A DNA stretch of 64,000 nucleotides from contig NZ_JACHFL010000006.1 in the NCBI RefSeq assembly GCF_014201875.1, positions 186,001-250,000 on the forward strand, given 5' to 3'. The position numbers and the translations under genes were made by a program. Positions 62,164 through 64,000 of this stretch are shown here, one piece after another (within the stretch, counting starts at the first letter, position 1; each line of letters opens with the position of its first letter). The DNA is from Deinococcus humi (GTDB taxonomy: Bacteria; Deinococcota; Deinococci; Deinococcales; Deinococcaceae). The notes beneath the pieces are model-generated. The model searched no databases. It worked only from the letters and a program-made list of their open reading frames with translations, and was not told the origin of the DNA.

Positions 62164-63527
62164 TGGCCCGCCCCCTGACTGAAGACCGCCATCTGCGTGG
62201 GCGATCCCAGCGCGGCGTCCTGCGGACCGATCTCCTTAAAAATCACGCCATACCCGTAGTCTGCCGCCACACCCCCGGCCCACGCCTGGAACTGCGCGCG
62301 GGTCCATTCGAAGCGGTGGTCCGTGTGCCGCGCGCTGCCCGCAGGCAGCGTGGCCCACGTGGCGTTGTACTCCTCGTTCGGGGTGGTCACGATCACCGTC
62401 CCGGGGCGCGCCTGCCCGAAGACCACGCGCTCGAGCGTCCACAGCCGCTGCGGGTCCAGGTGTTCGATGACCTCCACCAGCGCCGCCGCGTCGTATCCGG
62501 ACAGCCGGGCGTCGCGGTACGTCAGGGAGCCCTGCAGCAGCGTCAGGCGCTGGCGGTACGTTTCCGGCAGTTCGTCCAGGCGCAGCCGGCCCCTGGCGCG
62601 GGCCAGTTCCCGCAGGCTGACGTCCATGCCGGTCAGGCGCTCGAACTGCCGTTCGGGCAGCAGGCGGGCCAGCAGCTTGCCCTCCCCGCAGCCCAGATCC
62701 AGCACGCTCTTCGCGCCGCTCGCCAGCAGTGCCGCCGTGACGGCGTCCAGGCGCTGATCGTTCAGGCGGGGCTCGGGAGACGGCACTGCCTCCTCGCCGT
62801 CATCGGCAAACTGCGCTTGCACGGCGCGTTGCAGGGAGCGCTGGTGCTTGAGGGCCCGGCGGGTAATCAGGTCACGTTCCGGATGGTCTTCCAGCCAGCC
62901 CTCCCCGAGCCGCAGCAGCTTGTCCACTTCCGACTCGTCGACGTAGTAGTGCTTGGCGTCGTCCAGTACCAGGATCAGGACCGACAGGTGCGCGAGCAGG
63001 TCTTTTAAGCGAATCTCGGCGTCCAGGGTCAGGTCCAGGTACGGGCTGTCACCCCACTCCGGGAAGGCGGGATCGAGGGGGTGGGGCCGGGCGGTGACGC
63101 GGTACCCCAGCGGCCCGAACAGCCGTCCGGCCAGGTCAGGGCCCCCGCGCGACGGGACGGCGGGCAGCTGCACATGGAAGGGCAGGGCCGCCTGGGCCAG
63201 ATCCGGGCGTTCCTTGCTGCGGCCGGCCATCGCCGTGCCGAAGGCGGCCCGCAGCGCGCCGCTCAGGAAGCTCGACGCCGCGTAGGGACGGTCATTTACG
63301 TACGGCTCCAGGGGGAGGCTGCCCGCGCCCTGACGGCCTCTGGAGATCAGCACCGGATCGACTTCGACCAGGACCGCGACGGTGCAGCGCTCCTGGCTGA
63401 CCTCGGGGTAGAACACCTGCGCCTGACCGACGGGCAACTCGAAGGTAAACGTACGGTCCGGGTGCTTGTGCAGCAGGTAACCGAGGTCGGTGGCGGGCTG
63501 GTGGGTGGTGGTCAGGGTCAGCAGCAT
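62160..63527 (-). CDS. hen1: 3'-terminal RNA ribose 2'-O-methyltransferase Hen1
   Basis: 455 residues. The N-terminal half (about 1-240; FTFELPVGQAQVFYPEVSQE, RSKERPDLAQAALPFHVQLP) is the region that activates Pnkp ligase. Methyltransferase core: VLDLGCGEGKLLARLL (near 272), LTGMDVSLRELARARGRL, ALVEVIEHLDPQRLWTLERV with the E-x-x-E-H metal site (352-356) and the distal His in ARHTDHRFEW. It methylates the 2'-OH at an RNA 3' end before ligation, protecting the repaired site from re-cleavage. First gene of the operon with pnkp. Confidence 0.93.
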   Translation of the reverse strand: MLLTLTTTHQPATDLGYLLHKHPDRTFTFELPVGQAQVFYPEVSQERCTVAVLVEVDPVLISRGRQGAGSLPLEPYVNDRPYAASSFLSGALRAAFGTAMAGRSKERPDLAQAALPFHVQLPAVPSRGGPDLAGRLFGPLGYRVTARPHPLDPAFPEWGDSPYLDLTLDAEIRLKDLLAHLSVLILVLDDAKHYYVDESEVDKLLRLGEGWLEDHPERDLITRRALKHQRSLQRAVQAQFADDGEEAVPSPEPRLNDQRLDAVTAALLASGAKSVLDLGCGEGKLLARLLPERQFERLTGMDVSLRELARARGRLRLDELPETYRQRLTLLQGSLTYRDARLSGYDAAALVEVIEHLDPQRLWTLERVVFGQARPGTVIVTTPNEEYNATWATLPAGSARHTDHRFEWTRAQFQAWAGGVAADYGYGVIFKEIGPQDAALGSPTQMAVFSQGAGQ

Positions 63528-63550
63528 GGGGGTCCTGGAATGGATTCAAG

Positions 63551-63571
63551 CACAGCCGTCGTATGGCTGTG
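63551..63571. promoter_or_regulatory. Perfect hairpin just upstream of hen1
   Basis: CACAGCC / GTCGTAT / GGCTGTG, seven perfect pairs, 24 bases before the hen1 start codon on the minus strand, so it could lie in the 5' leader. TCTTGACG follows on the plus strand. Confidence 0.45.
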
Positions 63572-64000
63572 TCTTGACGGGTGCTGAATGGGGGTCAGCG
63601 GCGAGCGTTTTTGTTCGGTTTCATCGAAGAGGCGTCAGCTGGGCAGGTCCAGTGTTTGTTACTGCGTTGCACTGGCCGTCAAGAGTGTCTCGACTCAGCG
63701 AAGGCTGCCCGAGAGAGAAGGGGGAAGCGCCAGGGTGCTGGTTCTGCCGGCCTTTGCACGGGATGACCGACGCTGGGCTTCCTGCTGGCGGTTTGGTCTG
63801 ATGCCCTGGTAGGCGACGACAGAGCGCCGGTGCCGCTGGACACCCTCGAGCAGGACGAGGAACGGACCGGGACGAACACCGGCGGCCCCTGGACTTCCGG
63901 TGTGGATGAAGAACGACGCGTTGAAGCGCTTTCCTGTAGAAACGCGCGGGCCAGTCACAATAGAGGGCTGGACCGAATCTTGTCTTGATTTCACCTGACG
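63572..64000. other. Stretch without a convincing gene
   Basis: About 430 bases. A minus-strand frame with GPRVSTGKRFNASFFIHTGS, PGAAGVRPGPFLVLLEGVQR might be a gene relic or a gene entering the window from the right, but no family or start site is recognisable. Confidence 0.35.

Overview
The window looks like an accessory-rich stretch of a high-GC Deinococcus replicon (chromosomal island or megaplasmid). That is inferred from the base composition, the bacterial Pnkp/Hen1 RNA-repair pair, a Deinococcus-like NucS relic, a RocB-type peptidase and crowds of decayed IS6- and IS5-family insertion sequences. No tRNA, rRNA or CRISPR array was seen.

Layout. 0-11.7 kb: a BTAD/AAA regulator, an exported protein, an SRPBCC protein, an S8 peptidase lipoprotein and a two-gene unit of unknown function, separated by broken IS elements; at 9.9-10.7 kb lies a frameshifted NucS endonuclease. 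11.8-25 kb: about fifteen small, mostly unrelated genes. Several belong to families used as toxin-immunity proteins (Imm11/DUF1629, SUFU-like, SMI1/KNR4, an L7/L12-like small protein) and a DUF416 gene sits among them; no toxin gene is visible. Part of this island lies between 35-bp terminal inverted repeats (19381-21429) without a transposase, and another part is an IS5-type unit that encloses a DEDDh exonuclease (12887-14351). 26-30 kb: DUF4383 membrane protein, a small conserved protein, RocB and a divergent LysR regulator. 31-35 kb: exported protein, membrane-anchored NERD-like nuclease, two small HTH regulators, and a JAB-like protein that has lost its metal-binding histidines; a 22-bp perfect palindrome lies in front of the second regulator. 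35.5-37.3 kb: a second exonuclease gene split by an IS5 element that carries a DMP19/DUF4375-like passenger and shows a CTAG duplication. 37.35-39 kb: about 1.6 kb without a gene but with repeated motifs. 39-45 kb: regulator fragments, an ArsR-like regulator divergent from an amidohydrolase, a beta-lactamase-fold hydrolase, a methyltransferase and a P-loop kinase.

45.4-52.7 kb is the most distinctive unit: a PadR regulator is translationally coupled to the first of four tandem paralogues. Each paralogue has a nearly invariant ~65-residue cytoplasmic HAAS-like head, one membrane segment and a diverged exported domain. The run ends in an exported DUF6624-like protein and is opposed by a divergent two-domain DUF6624 protein. 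It looks like a PadR-controlled cell-envelope sensing or signalling system.

53-59.6 kb: a PIN-domain/hsdM relic cut by the only intact IS6 copy, an orphan barstar, a DUF4279 protein, other immunity-like proteins and a zinc-ribbon protein. 59.6-63.5 kb: hen1-pnkp, the known bacterial RNA 3'-end methylation and repair operon, with overlapping reading frames.
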